A DNA stretch of 12,045 nt. Source: JAJBWD01 sp041670885 (GTDB lineage: Bacteria; Bacillota; Clostridia; Clostridiales; Clostridiaceae). Within the stretch, counting starts at the first letter, position 1; every line of letters begins with the position of its first letter. Location of the stretch: positions 1 through 12,045 of the forward strand of contig JBAXYJ010000074.1 in the NCBI GenBank assembly GCA_041670885.1. The letters run 5' to 3'. Both the position numbers and the translations under genes were made by a program. Below the pieces are notes generated by a model. It did not search any database and had not been told where the DNA came from. It worked only from the letters and a program-made list of their open reading frames with translations. Of this stretch, positions 7,052 through 12,045 are shown one piece after another.

Positions 7052-7334
7052 GCTGCGATAAAATCGTGAAGAGTAAAAATATTCTTATTCTATAATTGCA
7101 ATCCCATAAGTCCATATAATTGCGAAAAATTTTATCCTGTTTTCCTCAATATCAGAGTACCGACTTTGCTGATAGTATACAATTTAGGTATATCTTTCTA
7201 TTTTAGTTATCTTTTAAAAATTATTTTAATATAAATATGTAATAGAAATGGAGTTGGTAATATCAAATAAGTAATGAATTTTCAATTTTTTAAAATTATT
7301 ACCATTAAAAATCATAAATTAGGAGGTTATTAAA
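7052..7334. other. AT-rich intergenic stretch
   Basis: No gene is visible. It holds the leader of the following secreted-protein gene, with a candidate promoter TTGCTG (7166-7171), 17-nt spacer, TATATC (7189-7194). The only other recognisable signal is the ribosome binding site AGGAGG at 7321-7326. Confidence 0.4.
7166..7194 (+). promoter_or_regulatory. Candidate promoter of the secreted protein
   Basis: TTGCTG - 17 nt - TATATC, giving a leader of about 135 nt before the ATG at 7335. The promoter of the lipoprotein at 8185-8679 has the same TTGCTGAT...TATAT layout on the other strand. Confidence 0.35.
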
Positions 7335-7730
7335 ATGAAAAAACTATTTGCTAAAATAGTTATAACGGCTCTACTTATCACGCAACTATCAACACCTGTA
7401 TTGGCATGTACTGAACCTCTTACTCAAGGGTATTGGAAAAATCATGTATGTGAATGGTGCCATGAGTTACAAGATGAAAATTTATGTGGTTATACATGGC
7501 AAGAAGTCCTCAATACACCTACTAGAGGTGATGCCTGGTATATACTGGCTCATCAATATATCGCTTTTAGGTTAAATATTTGTAACGGAGCATTTGACAG
7601 ATGTTCATATAAAGCTGAACTTGCTCAAACTGAAGAACTTTTAGAATATGGACCAGGCAATATACCTGCGAATTTACGTGCTTCAGCCATAGAGTTAGCT
7701 GAAATGCTGGACGAATTGAATAATAAATGA
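7335..7730 (+). CDS. Small secreted Cys-rich protein of the TQGYWKNH type
   Basis: A 131-aa protein with a clear signal peptide (MKK, hydrophobic core to about residue 24; VLAC could be a signal peptidase I site or a marginal lipobox). The mature part begins with TQGYWKNH and later has W-E-V-L-N-T-P-T-R-G-DAWY-LAHQ-IA-LN-NGA. I recognise this pattern from many uncharacterised extracellular proteins (often appended to larger surface proteins), where Trp, His and Cys are conserved. Here it stands alone, with extra cysteines (C-EWC-, LC, IC, RC) that may form disulfides or bind metal. AGGAGG lies eight bases before the ATG. It lies between copies A and B of the tmRNA-end repeat, so it is probably cargo. 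Function unknown. Confidence 0.8.
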   Translation: MKKLFAKIVITALLITQLSTPVLACTEPLTQGYWKNHVCEWCHELQDENLCGYTWQEVLNTPTRGDAWYILAHQYIAFRLNICNGAFDRCSYKAELAQTEELLEYGPGNIPANLRASAIELAEMLDELNNK

Positions 7731-7743
7731 TATAAAATGGAAA

Positions 7744-7794
7744 AGTTTTATTCAATTTCCTACAGCCGGCAGGAAACAGACTGTAATAAAAACT
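7744..7794. repeat. Nested inverted repeat after the secreted-protein gene
   Basis: AGTTTTATT (7744-7752) pairs with AATAAAAACT (7785-7794, one extra A), and TTTCCT (7756-7761) with AGGAAA (7771-7776). It starts 14 nt after the stop codon and is probably the gene's terminator, although no T-run follows on the plus strand. Confidence 0.45.
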
Positions 7795-7842
7795 ACCTCT
7801 ATTAGAAATTTGCAGTTTATACTTTTTAATCTTCTTAGATCC

Positions 7843-7876
7843 AGGCAGTGACCTTTGCTCCATTCTATCACTGCCT
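7843..7876. repeat. 9-bp perfect inverted repeat
   Basis: AGGCAGTGA (7843-7851) and TCACTGCCT (7868-7876) are separated by 16 nt. There is no adjacent T-run and no gene is linked to it. It lies about 50 nt before repeat copy B and could be a protein-binding dyad or a remnant of a mobile-element end. Confidence 0.35.
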
Positions 7877-7925
7877 GTTCAATCAATATAGCAACAGTGC
7901 ATAAACACCTTTTTAAATTCAAATC

Positions 7926-8011
7926 AAAAGAGGAATTTTATAATAAATTTATAAATATAACTTAAAAAACCACACAAAAATGTGTGGTTTTTTCTCATGG
8001 TGGAGGCGAGG
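7926..8011 (+). repeat. Direct repeat copy B: endonuclease tail, terminator and tmRNA 3' end
   Basis: Eighty-six bases are almost identical to 9428-9512 (one extra T). In order they hold the last codons of the endonuclease (KEEFYNKFINIT and stop), the terminator stem ACCACAC/GTGTGGT, and TGGTGGAGGCGAGG, the complement of the tmRNA 3' terminus. Similarity ends abruptly at 8011 inside tmRNA-derived sequence, where IS607-like sequence takes over. The near identity marks this as a recent duplication or integration boundary. Confidence 0.85.
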
Positions 8012-8086
8012 GGTTCCCATCTTCTCCTTGTTGATATTGCTGCTCCCAGCATTTTACTTGCCTCTTGTATTGATAATTTTAAAATA
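8012..8086 (-). pseudogene. N-terminal remnant of an IS607-type serine recombinase (MerR-like HTH)
   Basis: On the minus strand a GGAGGT site is followed by a frame reading LSIQEASKMLG then STRRRWEP. This matches the helix-turn-helix start of IS607 TnpA and MerR-like proteins (family pattern xSIxEASKLLGVSxxTLRRWExxG). The expected ATG is ATT, the frame lacks a start, and it stops at the junction with repeat copy B, so only about 25 codons survive. No catalytic serine region or tnpB is present. A MerR regulator fragment is the main alternative. Confidence 0.55.
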
Positions 8087-8088
8087 AC

Positions 8089-8141
8089 ACCTCCATAAGT
8101 ATATTATGAGCAATGATACTCATTTTTACATCTATGGAGGT
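8089..8141 (-). promoter_or_regulatory. Hairpin sequestering the ribosome binding site of the recombinase remnant
   Basis: ACCTCCATA (8089-8097) pairs with TATGGAGGT (8133-8141), and inner AGTAT with ATACT. In the minus-strand RNA the Shine-Dalgarno GGAGGT is fully in the 3' arm. Such leaders are known to limit transposase translation from read-through transcripts in several IS families. Its role here is inferred. Confidence 0.5.
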
Positions 8142-8184
8142 AGATTTAATTAATTATTTTGCAGCTGCTGTTAGCCCCAAAAAT

Positions 8185-8679
8185 TTAATCTGGTTTCTCT
8201 ATGCTAACATAACATTCTGTCCCATCAGCACCTGTTAATATAATTGTAGTTACTCCAACTAAATCCGGCTGCTTTGCATCTACATAACGATAAAATACGT
8301 GCAATTCTTTGTATTTCTTCCCTGTATCGGTTACAATTTCCGGAATATGCCCGTAAGCCGATATTTCAGTCCAAACACCATCATCCTTTGATGCACTTGT
8401 CTTTTTTACAGACTTTTTTTCATTATTGTACGATACAACTTTCCCGTCAAAATAATCAAGCATGGCTTGTATCTGCTTGTCAATATCCGGAAGCTCCTTG
8501 GTTCTTTGACAAAGCAACTCCTTTATTCCGTCTGCATTATTTTCCGATAGGCAATTAAGAATTGTTTCAGTTGCATTCATTGTTTTATCAAAATAATTAT
8601 TTTTGCTGCCTGTGTTTTTTATACAACTGCAAGAGGATAACAACATAATTGCCATTATCAGCAATATAACTTTTTTCAC
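8185..8679 (-). CDS. DUF5104-like lipoprotein
   Basis: A 164-aa lipoprotein beginning at GTG 8679, which has AAGGAGG eight bases upstream. The in-frame ATG at 8742 lacks a site and would lie at the transcript start. The N-terminus VKKVILLIMAIMLLSSC is a lipoprotein signal with lipobox LSSC. The mature region (TETILNCLSENNADGIKELLC, then YFDGKVVSY, then a C-terminal beta-rich YKELHVFYRYVD) matches my memory of the DUF5104 family of clostridial lipoproteins, which have no known function. A single cistron, flanked by an IS607-like remnant and the 40-bp palindrome. Confidence 0.75.
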   Translation of the reverse strand: MKKVILLIMAIMLLSSCSCIKNTGSKNNYFDKTMNATETILNCLSENNADGIKELLCQRTKELPDIDKQIQAMLDYFDGKVVSYNNEKKSVKKTSASKDDGVWTEISAYGHIPEIVTDTGKKYKELHVFYRYVDAKQPDLVGVTTIILTGADGTECYVSIEKPD

Positions 8680-8757
8680 TGGAGCAGCCTCCTTCCGTAT
8701 TTTTGTATAAAATGAAGCCGTCTCATTTACTTTTTTACACATAAACTTATATATCCA

Positions 8758-8786
8758 TATATAGCTCTAATTTACAAAATCAGCAA
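8758..8786 (-). promoter_or_regulatory. Promoter of the DUF5104-like lipoprotein gene
   Basis: On the minus strand TTGCTG (8781-8786) and TATATA (8758-8763) are separated by exactly 17 nt. Transcription would start near 8751, giving a 70-nt leader to the GTG at 8679. Confidence 0.55.
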
Positions 8787-8831
8787 GATATTTTTATGGT
8801 TTTAGTGTAAAAATTTAAAACACTCGATAGC

Positions 8832-8871
8832 TTTTAATGTTTATTGCAAGTACTTGCAATAAACATTAAAA
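8832..8871. repeat. Perfect 40-bp palindrome
   Basis: Twenty bases are followed directly by their exact reverse complement (centre AGT|ACT at 8851/8852), with no spacer and no mismatch. It starts five bases beyond the stop of the small remnant at 8876-8940 on the minus strand, so it could be that gene's terminator stem, but it has no loop and no T-run. It lies between divergent genes. A cruciform, dimer-binding site or mobile-element end are alternatives. Confidence 0.85.
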
Positions 8872-9059
8872 TTCTCTATTCAATTACAACTTCAACTTCA
8901 GTAATATCAATCATAGTTTCAATAATCTTCTGCTCTTTATATTAATTTTTATTTAATATTACTCTCAAAAAAATTTACTTTATTTTAAAAATTATTTTAT
9001 ATAATTAACATTAAGTATAATTTAAAAATAACAGTAAAAAATATAATGGGTGATTTATT
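8872..9059. other. AT-rich upstream region of the endonuclease gene
   Basis: Apart from the remnant above, it contains TATAAT at 9016-9021 as a possible -10 for the endonuclease, with no good -35, and a weak GGTGA ribosome binding site at 9048-9052. Confidence 0.35.
8876..8940 (-). pseudogene. C-terminal remnant of an unidentified gene
   Basis: On the minus strand an in-frame stretch reads KEQKIIETMIDITEVEVVIE and then TAG (8876-8878). The amphipathic, acidic composition looks like a real protein end, but an in-frame stop immediately upstream leaves only about 21 codons and no start. The family is not recognised. Confidence 0.35.
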
Positions 9060-9467
9060 ATGACAAATGAGGAAAAAGCATATATAGCTGGCATTATAGA
9101 TGGGGAGGGAAGTATTATGTTAATTAGATTTCATAATAATCAGTTTCCGGCTCCATGTGTTAGTATTAGCTCTACTACCTTAGAGTTACTGGAATTTATC
9201 AAAGAAAAGACAGATATGGGTAAAATAATTAATAAAAAGGTATATAAGAATTACCATAAAAAATCTTATTCTTACATTTTAACGCATGATAATGCAATAA
9301 GACTACTTGAAATTATCGAACCATATTTAGTTATAAAGTCGAAAAAAATGAGAGCAAAACTTATTATAAATGAATATAAAAGCATTACTTCCAGAAATGG
9401 CAGATATTCAGAAAAAGCTTTAAAATTAAAAGAGGAATTTTATAATAAATTTATAAATATAACTTAA
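9060..9467 (+). CDS. Free-standing single-motif LAGLIDADG homing endonuclease
   Basis: A 135-aa protein with one LAGLIDADG helix near the start (YIAGIIDGEGSI, about residues 8-19, with the metal-binding acidic residue in DGEG). Two beta-rich stretches and a Lys-rich tail follow. One motif at this size means it would act as a homodimer on a palindrome-like site. Its stop is 32 bp from the tmRNA 3' end and the gene is convergent with tmRNA, outside the intron. The weak ribosome site (GGTGA) suggests low expression. It may act as the homing enzyme for the neighbouring intron or as a maturase, both inferred. Fragments of it recur at copies A and B. Confidence 0.85.
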   Translation: MTNEEKAYIAGIIDGEGSIMLIRFHNNQFPAPCVSISSTTLELLEFIKEKTDMGKIINKKVYKNYHKKSYSYILTHDNAIRLLEIIEPYLVIKSKKMRAKLIINEYKSITSRNGRYSEKALKLKEEFYNKFINIT

Positions 9468-9512
9468 AAAACCACACAAAAATGTGTGGTTTTTCTCATG
9501 GTGGAGGCGAGG
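9428..9512 (+). repeat. Direct repeat copy C at the intact tmRNA end
   Basis: Parent copy of the repeat seen at 7926-8011 and, decayed, at about 6921-7015. It spans the endonuclease tail, the terminator and 14 nt of tmRNA. Similarity with copy B starts within the endonuclease codons and ends within the second tmRNA exon. Confidence 0.85.
9466..9495. terminator. Bidirectional terminator shared by the endonuclease and tmRNA genes
   Basis: ACCACAC (9471-9477) and GTGTGGT (9484-9490) form a perfect stem with A-run on the left and T-run on the right, so it terminates the endonuclease transcript on the plus strand and the tmRNA transcript on the minus strand. An identical stem is present in copy B (7969-7988). 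Confidence 0.85.
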
Positions 9513-9515
9513 AGA

Positions 9516-9799
9516 CACATTATCCATTATTACTAATGGTGCTGACTATCCCACGAGCTTAATAAGAAAATTAATTTAAATCTTCCTAATTAAGTTCCCT
9601 GGCATGTTATGGAAGTAAAATTTAGTTTATTCCTTCCATCCTAGTGCTTCATATCCTAAGACTTAGAAGCCTATGAGTCGATAAGTAGCTGTTTGGTTTC
9701 CCAACATACCACTCGGTATTGCCGCCGCCATTGCGATGCGGTTTCACCGATAGAGCCAGGTTTTCACTTATGAATCACTTCATAAGGCGACTCTTCTGA
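9516..9799 (-). ncRNA. Group I self-splicing intron in the tmRNA T-loop
   Basis: A 284-nt insert with ribozyme features. P1 pairs exon CGAU with intron GUCG, giving the required U.G at the 5' splice site. P2 is CTTATGAA/TTCATAAG with a GTGA loop. P3 is CCTGGC/GCCAGG (intron nt 40-45 and 197-202). P4 is TCGGT/ACCGA (50-54 and 83-87), with J4/5 GAAA and P5 CCGC/GCGG. P6 is TTGG/CCAA capped by GAAA. P7 is GCTACT/AGTCAGC (111-116 and 253-259) with the usual bulge. P8 is CTTAAT/ATTAAG and P9 is CCATTA/TAATGG with a GTAA loop. The last base is G. Helices between P7 and P3' (two hairpins) resemble subgroup IA. There is no ORF inside it. Confidence 0.85.
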
Positions 9800-10007
9800 A
9801 TCGAACCCCTGTCCGAAAACAGCTCTACAAAAGCATCTCCGAGTGCAGCTCTTGATTTAACATTCCCTCTGGTATACGCCCAAAAGCAGGCTTATACTTT
9901 TAGTAGCTTCATAAATTCCGTTCCTGTGTCAAAGCTTTCACAGGCTCGTTTTCCCACTATCGACGCCAGTATCCGGGCCGTGGGACTCCCGGGCTGACGT
10001 TAGCAGA

Positions 10008-10040
10008 CTAGGCTGCTAAAGCTAAATTATTGTTATCGTT
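10008..10040 (-). CDS. tmRNA proteolysis tag reading frame
   Basis: Within tmRNA, a short frame NDNNNLALAA ends in TAG at 10008-10010. The C-terminal LALAA is the degradation signal read by ClpXP-type proteases. The tag resembles the clostridial tag type. The exact resume codon is not certain (AAC at 10038-10040 is my choice); the first alanine is carried by the tmRNA itself. Confidence 0.7.
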   Translation of the reverse strand, partial: NDNNNLALAA

Positions 10041-10157
10041 TATTATTTTTCTCAGTTTTTAACGTAGTTCCGAGAACCTACGACTCGCTTCTTAAGTATC
10101 ACTCATCTCCGTCGAAACCATTACGCCCCCATGATGATAATAATAATTTGCTTACTT

Positions 10158-10186
10158 ATAATAACTCATATATGAAGTTATTGCAA
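10158..10186 (-). promoter_or_regulatory. tmRNA promoter
   Basis: On the minus strand TTGCAA (10181-10186) and TATTAT (10158-10163) are 17 nt apart. Transcription would start about 20 nt before the mature 5' end, which RNase P would then trim. Confidence 0.6.
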
Positions 10187-10209
10187 TGTAAATATTTATA
10201 AAAATTGTA

Positions 10210-10683
10210 TTAGTATCTGCTGTCTTCCTTTAAATGTCTTTCTATAGCTCTGTTTGCATCCTTCTCCAGCATAGAATCTCTTTTATCATAGAATTTCTTA
10301 CCCTTTGCTGCTGCTATTGCTACCTTTACTCTTCCATTTTTAAGATATAAAGATAAGGGCACCAGAGTATATCCGCTTTGAGCTGCGTACTCTTCCAGTT
10401 TTCTTATTTCACTTTTATGAAGAAGAAGCCTTCTTTCCCGTAGTGGGTCCTTGTTGAAGATATTACCCATCTCATAGGGACTTATATGCATATTACATAC
10501 ATATATTTCTCCATTTCTTACTTCAGCATAGCTGTCCTTAAGGTTAGCCTTACCAAGCCTTATGGATTTCACTTCTGTCCCAACCAGCTCAATACCGGCT
10601 TCATAAGTTTCTTCTATAAAATAATCATGGAAGGCTTTCCTATTCTCAGCCAATCTTTTAAATCTTTCTTTTTCATCAGTCAT
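10210..10683 (-). CDS. smpB: SsrA-binding protein SmpB
   Basis: A 157-aa full-length SmpB, the partner that carries tmRNA into the stalled ribosome. Family landmarks are the N-terminal NRKAFHDYFIEE, GIELVGTEVKSIRLGKANLKDSYAEV and ISPYEMGN. LLLHKSEIRKLE and VPLSLYLKNGRVKVAIAAAKGKK follow, and the basic tail DKRDSMLEKDANRAIERHLK ends the protein and inserts into the mRNA channel. Start ATG 10683 with AGGTG six bases before. It lies 77 nt after rnr and 79 nt before the tmRNA 5' end, the usual clostridial order. Confidence 0.97.
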   Translation of the reverse strand: MTDEKERFKRLAENRKAFHDYFIEETYEAGIELVGTEVKSIRLGKANLKDSYAEVRNGEIYVCNMHISPYEMGNIFNKDPLRERRLLLHKSEIRKLEEYAAQSGYTLVPLSLYLKNGRVKVAIAAAKGKKFYDKRDSMLEKDANRAIERHLKEDSRY

Positions 10684-10760
10684 TATAACACCTGCTTCAG
10701 AAAATTACATAGTAATTTGTAGTCTTTTATTATATTATACCATAGTTTATAAGGCAATTC

Positions 10761-12045
10761 CTATACCAAAGTATCTTTGTTTTGCTGGGAGGCTAAAGGT
10801 ATTTCGATGGCCTCATCTTCTACTTCTTCAAAATATATTTCTCTGGTAAACATATCAACCCTTGAAACCTTAATTTTTATTTTATTGCCCAGGGAATATC
10901 TTTTTTTAGTTTTTTCTCCGGTAAGGGTCAGATGTTTTTCATCAAAATTAAAATAGTCACTTCCCAGAGAACTGATATGAATAAGACCCTCAACAGTATT
11001 TGGCAGTTCTACAAATAAGCCAAACCCGGTAACTGAGGATATAATGCCTGAATATTCCTTTCCAATCTTATCCTGCATATATTCTGCTTTCTTTAAGTCA
11101 TCAACTTCTCTTTCTGCTTCTGCTGCTATTCTTTCTCTTATTGAGGACTGATCTGAAGCATATTCTACATCTTTTTTAAGCTTATCTGTCAATTTATCAT
11201 CAATTTGGCCTTTAATATAGCTTTTAATTATTCTATGAATCATAAGATCCGGGTATCTTCTGATAGGTGATGTAAAATGGCAGTAATATTTAGCAGCCAA
11301 TCCAAAATGTCCGGTACATTCCGGAGAATATCTGGCCTGCTTTAAAGACCTTAAAAGAAGTGTGCTGACAACTGTTTCTTCCTCTTTTCCCTTAACATCT
11401 TCAATTACCTGCTGAAGTGCTTTGGGATGAACTTTTGTCTGCCACTTAATGATATACCCAAGATTATGAACAAACTCATTGAAGTTAAGAAGCTTTTCTT
11501 CATCCGGATCCTCATGAATTCTATAAACAAATGGGACATTTGCCCAAAAGAAGGTTTCTGCTATGGTTTCATTGCATACCAGCATGAACTCCTCTATTAT
11601 TCTGTTAGCAATTGCTCTTTCATAAGGTCCTATATCTATTGGCTTCCCAAGCTCATTTAGAGTTATCTTGCTTTCTTCAAAATCAAAATCTATGGCTCCC
11701 CTATCCATTCTCCTTTTGTTTAAGACATTAAACAGTTCTTCCATAAGAAGAAATTCCTTATATAGATAATTATACCTTTCTATCACTTCAGGATCTTTAT
11801 CCCTTAGTATCTTTGTAACATTAGTATAGGTCATTCTTTCTTTTGTTTTAATTATACTCTCAGCTATCTTGCTGTCCTGAACCTTTCCTGTTTTATCTAT
11901 CTCCATAAAGCAGCTTAAAGTTAATCTGTCAACTTTTGGATTTAGTGAGCAGACACCATTGGAAAGCTTTTTAGGAAGCATTGGAATTACCCTGTCAATC
12001 AAATATACTGAGGTACCACGCTTTAACGCCTCTTTGTCAATAGCA
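10761..12045 (-). CDS. rnr: Ribonuclease R, C-terminal part (runs off the window)
   Basis: A processive 3'-5' exoribonuclease; its 5' part lies beyond 12045. The visible 427 codons start inside the RNB domain (KRGTSVYLIDRVIPMLP, then CSLNPKVDRLTLS). They continue through the HFTSPIRRYPDLMIHR motif of RNase II/R enzymes and end with an S1 RNA-binding domain (GKEYSGIISSVTGFGLFVEL...EGLIHISSL). RNase R degrades tmRNA-released mRNAs and works with SmpB, which follows it. An internal TTG at 12002 is not the start; the frame stays open and conserved to the edge. Confidence 0.96.
   Translation of the reverse strand, partial: AIDKEALKRGTSVYLIDRVIPMLPKKLSNGVCSLNPKVDRLTLSCFMEIDKTGKVQDSKIAESIIKTKERMTYTNVTKILRDKDPEVIERYNYLYKEFLLMEELFNVLNKRRMDRGAIDFDFEESKITLNELGKPIDIGPYERAIANRIIEEFMLVCNETIAETFFWANVPFVYRIHEDPDEEKLLNFNEFVHNLGYIIKWQTKVHPKALQQVIEDVKGKEEETVVSTLLLRSLKQARYSPECTGHFGLAAKYYCHFTSPIRRYPDLMIHRIIKSYIKGQIDDKLTDKLKKDVEYASDQSSIRERIAAEAEREVDDLKKAEYMQDKIGKEYSGIISSVTGFGLFVELPNTVEGLIHISSLGSDYFNFDEKHLTLTGEKTKKRYSLGNKIKIKVSRVDMFTREIYFEEVEDEAIEIPLASQQNKDTLV

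Larger units (their letters stand above)
9499..10130 (-). ncRNA. ssrA: tmRNA (ssrA), interrupted by a group I intron
   Basis: Transfer-messenger RNA that rescues stalled ribosomes with SmpB, encoded next door. The 5' end at 10130 begins GGGGGCG followed by the conserved TGGTTTCGACGG. The 3' end is CGCCTCC-ACCA at 9499, and the two termini pair into a seven-base acceptor stem with CCA encoded. The T-arm is split: AGGGGTTCGAT lies in exon 1 (10130-9800) and TCTCCT begins exon 2 (9515-9499). Joining them restores a five-base T-stem around the loop TTCGATT. Exons total 331 + 17 = 348 nt, normal for a one-piece tmRNA. Without excision the T-arm could not fold and aminoacylation by AlaRS would be impaired. 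Confidence 0.93.

Noticed and set aside
7567..7863. Minus-strand frame opposite the secreted-protein gene as a gene
   Set aside because: It has no ribosome binding site and no family features, and overlaps a well-supported gene on the other strand.
8680..8742. N-terminal extension of the lipoprotein from ATG 8742
   Set aside because: It would hide the lipoprotein signal behind 21 polar residues; the GTG at 8679 has a strong AAGGAGG.
9060..9467. Endonuclease encoded within the intron
   Set aside because: It lies outside both tmRNA exons and on the opposite strand, beyond the terminator.
7926..9512. Classical integrase-type att sites bounding a prophage or ICE
   Set aside because: The repeats extend into the endonuclease gene and no integrase, excisionase or replication gene is present in the window. 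The att reading remains possible only if the integrase was lost.
9516..9799. tmRNA insert read as a two-piece (permuted) tmRNA or as an assembly artefact
   Set aside because: The exon order is the normal one-piece order, and the insert has a full set of ribozyme helices and correct splice-site bases, which neither explanation gives.

Overview
The window looks like a chromosomal segment of a low-GC, anaerobic Firmicute of the Clostridia. The evidence is AT-rich DNA, strong AGGAGG ribosome binding sites, frequent TTG/GTG starts, and the order rnr-smpB-ssrA at the right end. That block (about 9499-12045, all minus strand) is core genome. Most of what lies to its left looks like accessory DNA that accumulated downstream of the tmRNA gene, a common integration hotspot.

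Right end: the 3' part of rnr (RNase R), smpB, and ssrA (tmRNA). The tmRNA gene is interrupted. Its T-loop is split by a 284-nt insert (9516-9799) that I can fold as a group I intron. It shows P1 with a U.G splice-site pair, a GNRA-capped P2, P3, P4, P5, P6, a bulged P7, P8, a GNRA-capped P9 and a terminal G. Removing it leaves a 348-nt tmRNA with an intact T-arm and acceptor stem. Immediately beyond the tmRNA 3' end, in convergent orientation and sharing a bidirectional terminator, is a free-standing single-motif LAGLIDADG homing endonuclease (9060-9467).

Middle (about 6840-9060): a scar zone. The unit 'endonuclease tail - terminator - tmRNA 3' end' occurs three times: intact at 9428-9512, near-identical at 7926-8011, and decayed at about 6845-7051. 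The oldest copy also keeps a piece of the intron core (P6-P7). Between the copies are a secreted TQGYWKNH-type protein, a DUF5104-like lipoprotein, a truncated IS607-type recombinase N-terminus with an RBS-sequestering hairpin, a tiny gene remnant and a perfect 40-bp palindrome.

Left (about 280-6812): a compact seven-gene minus-strand operon diverges from a Crp/Fnr-type regulator. In transcription order it encodes a HypB/UreG-like G3E GTPase rich in CxxC motifs, an unusual ABC ATPase, an FbpA-like solute-binding protein with no signal peptide, a complete SsuB/SsuA/SsuC-type importer, and a class I SAM methyltransferase. The first three genes overlap translationally. I do not recognise a characterised pathway with this content. 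Import of a metal or metal ligand coupled to GTP-dependent cofactor handling is a reasonable inference, not a demonstrated function. A perfect 16-bp palindrome (6114-6129) just before the regulator's ribosome binding site is the best operator candidate.
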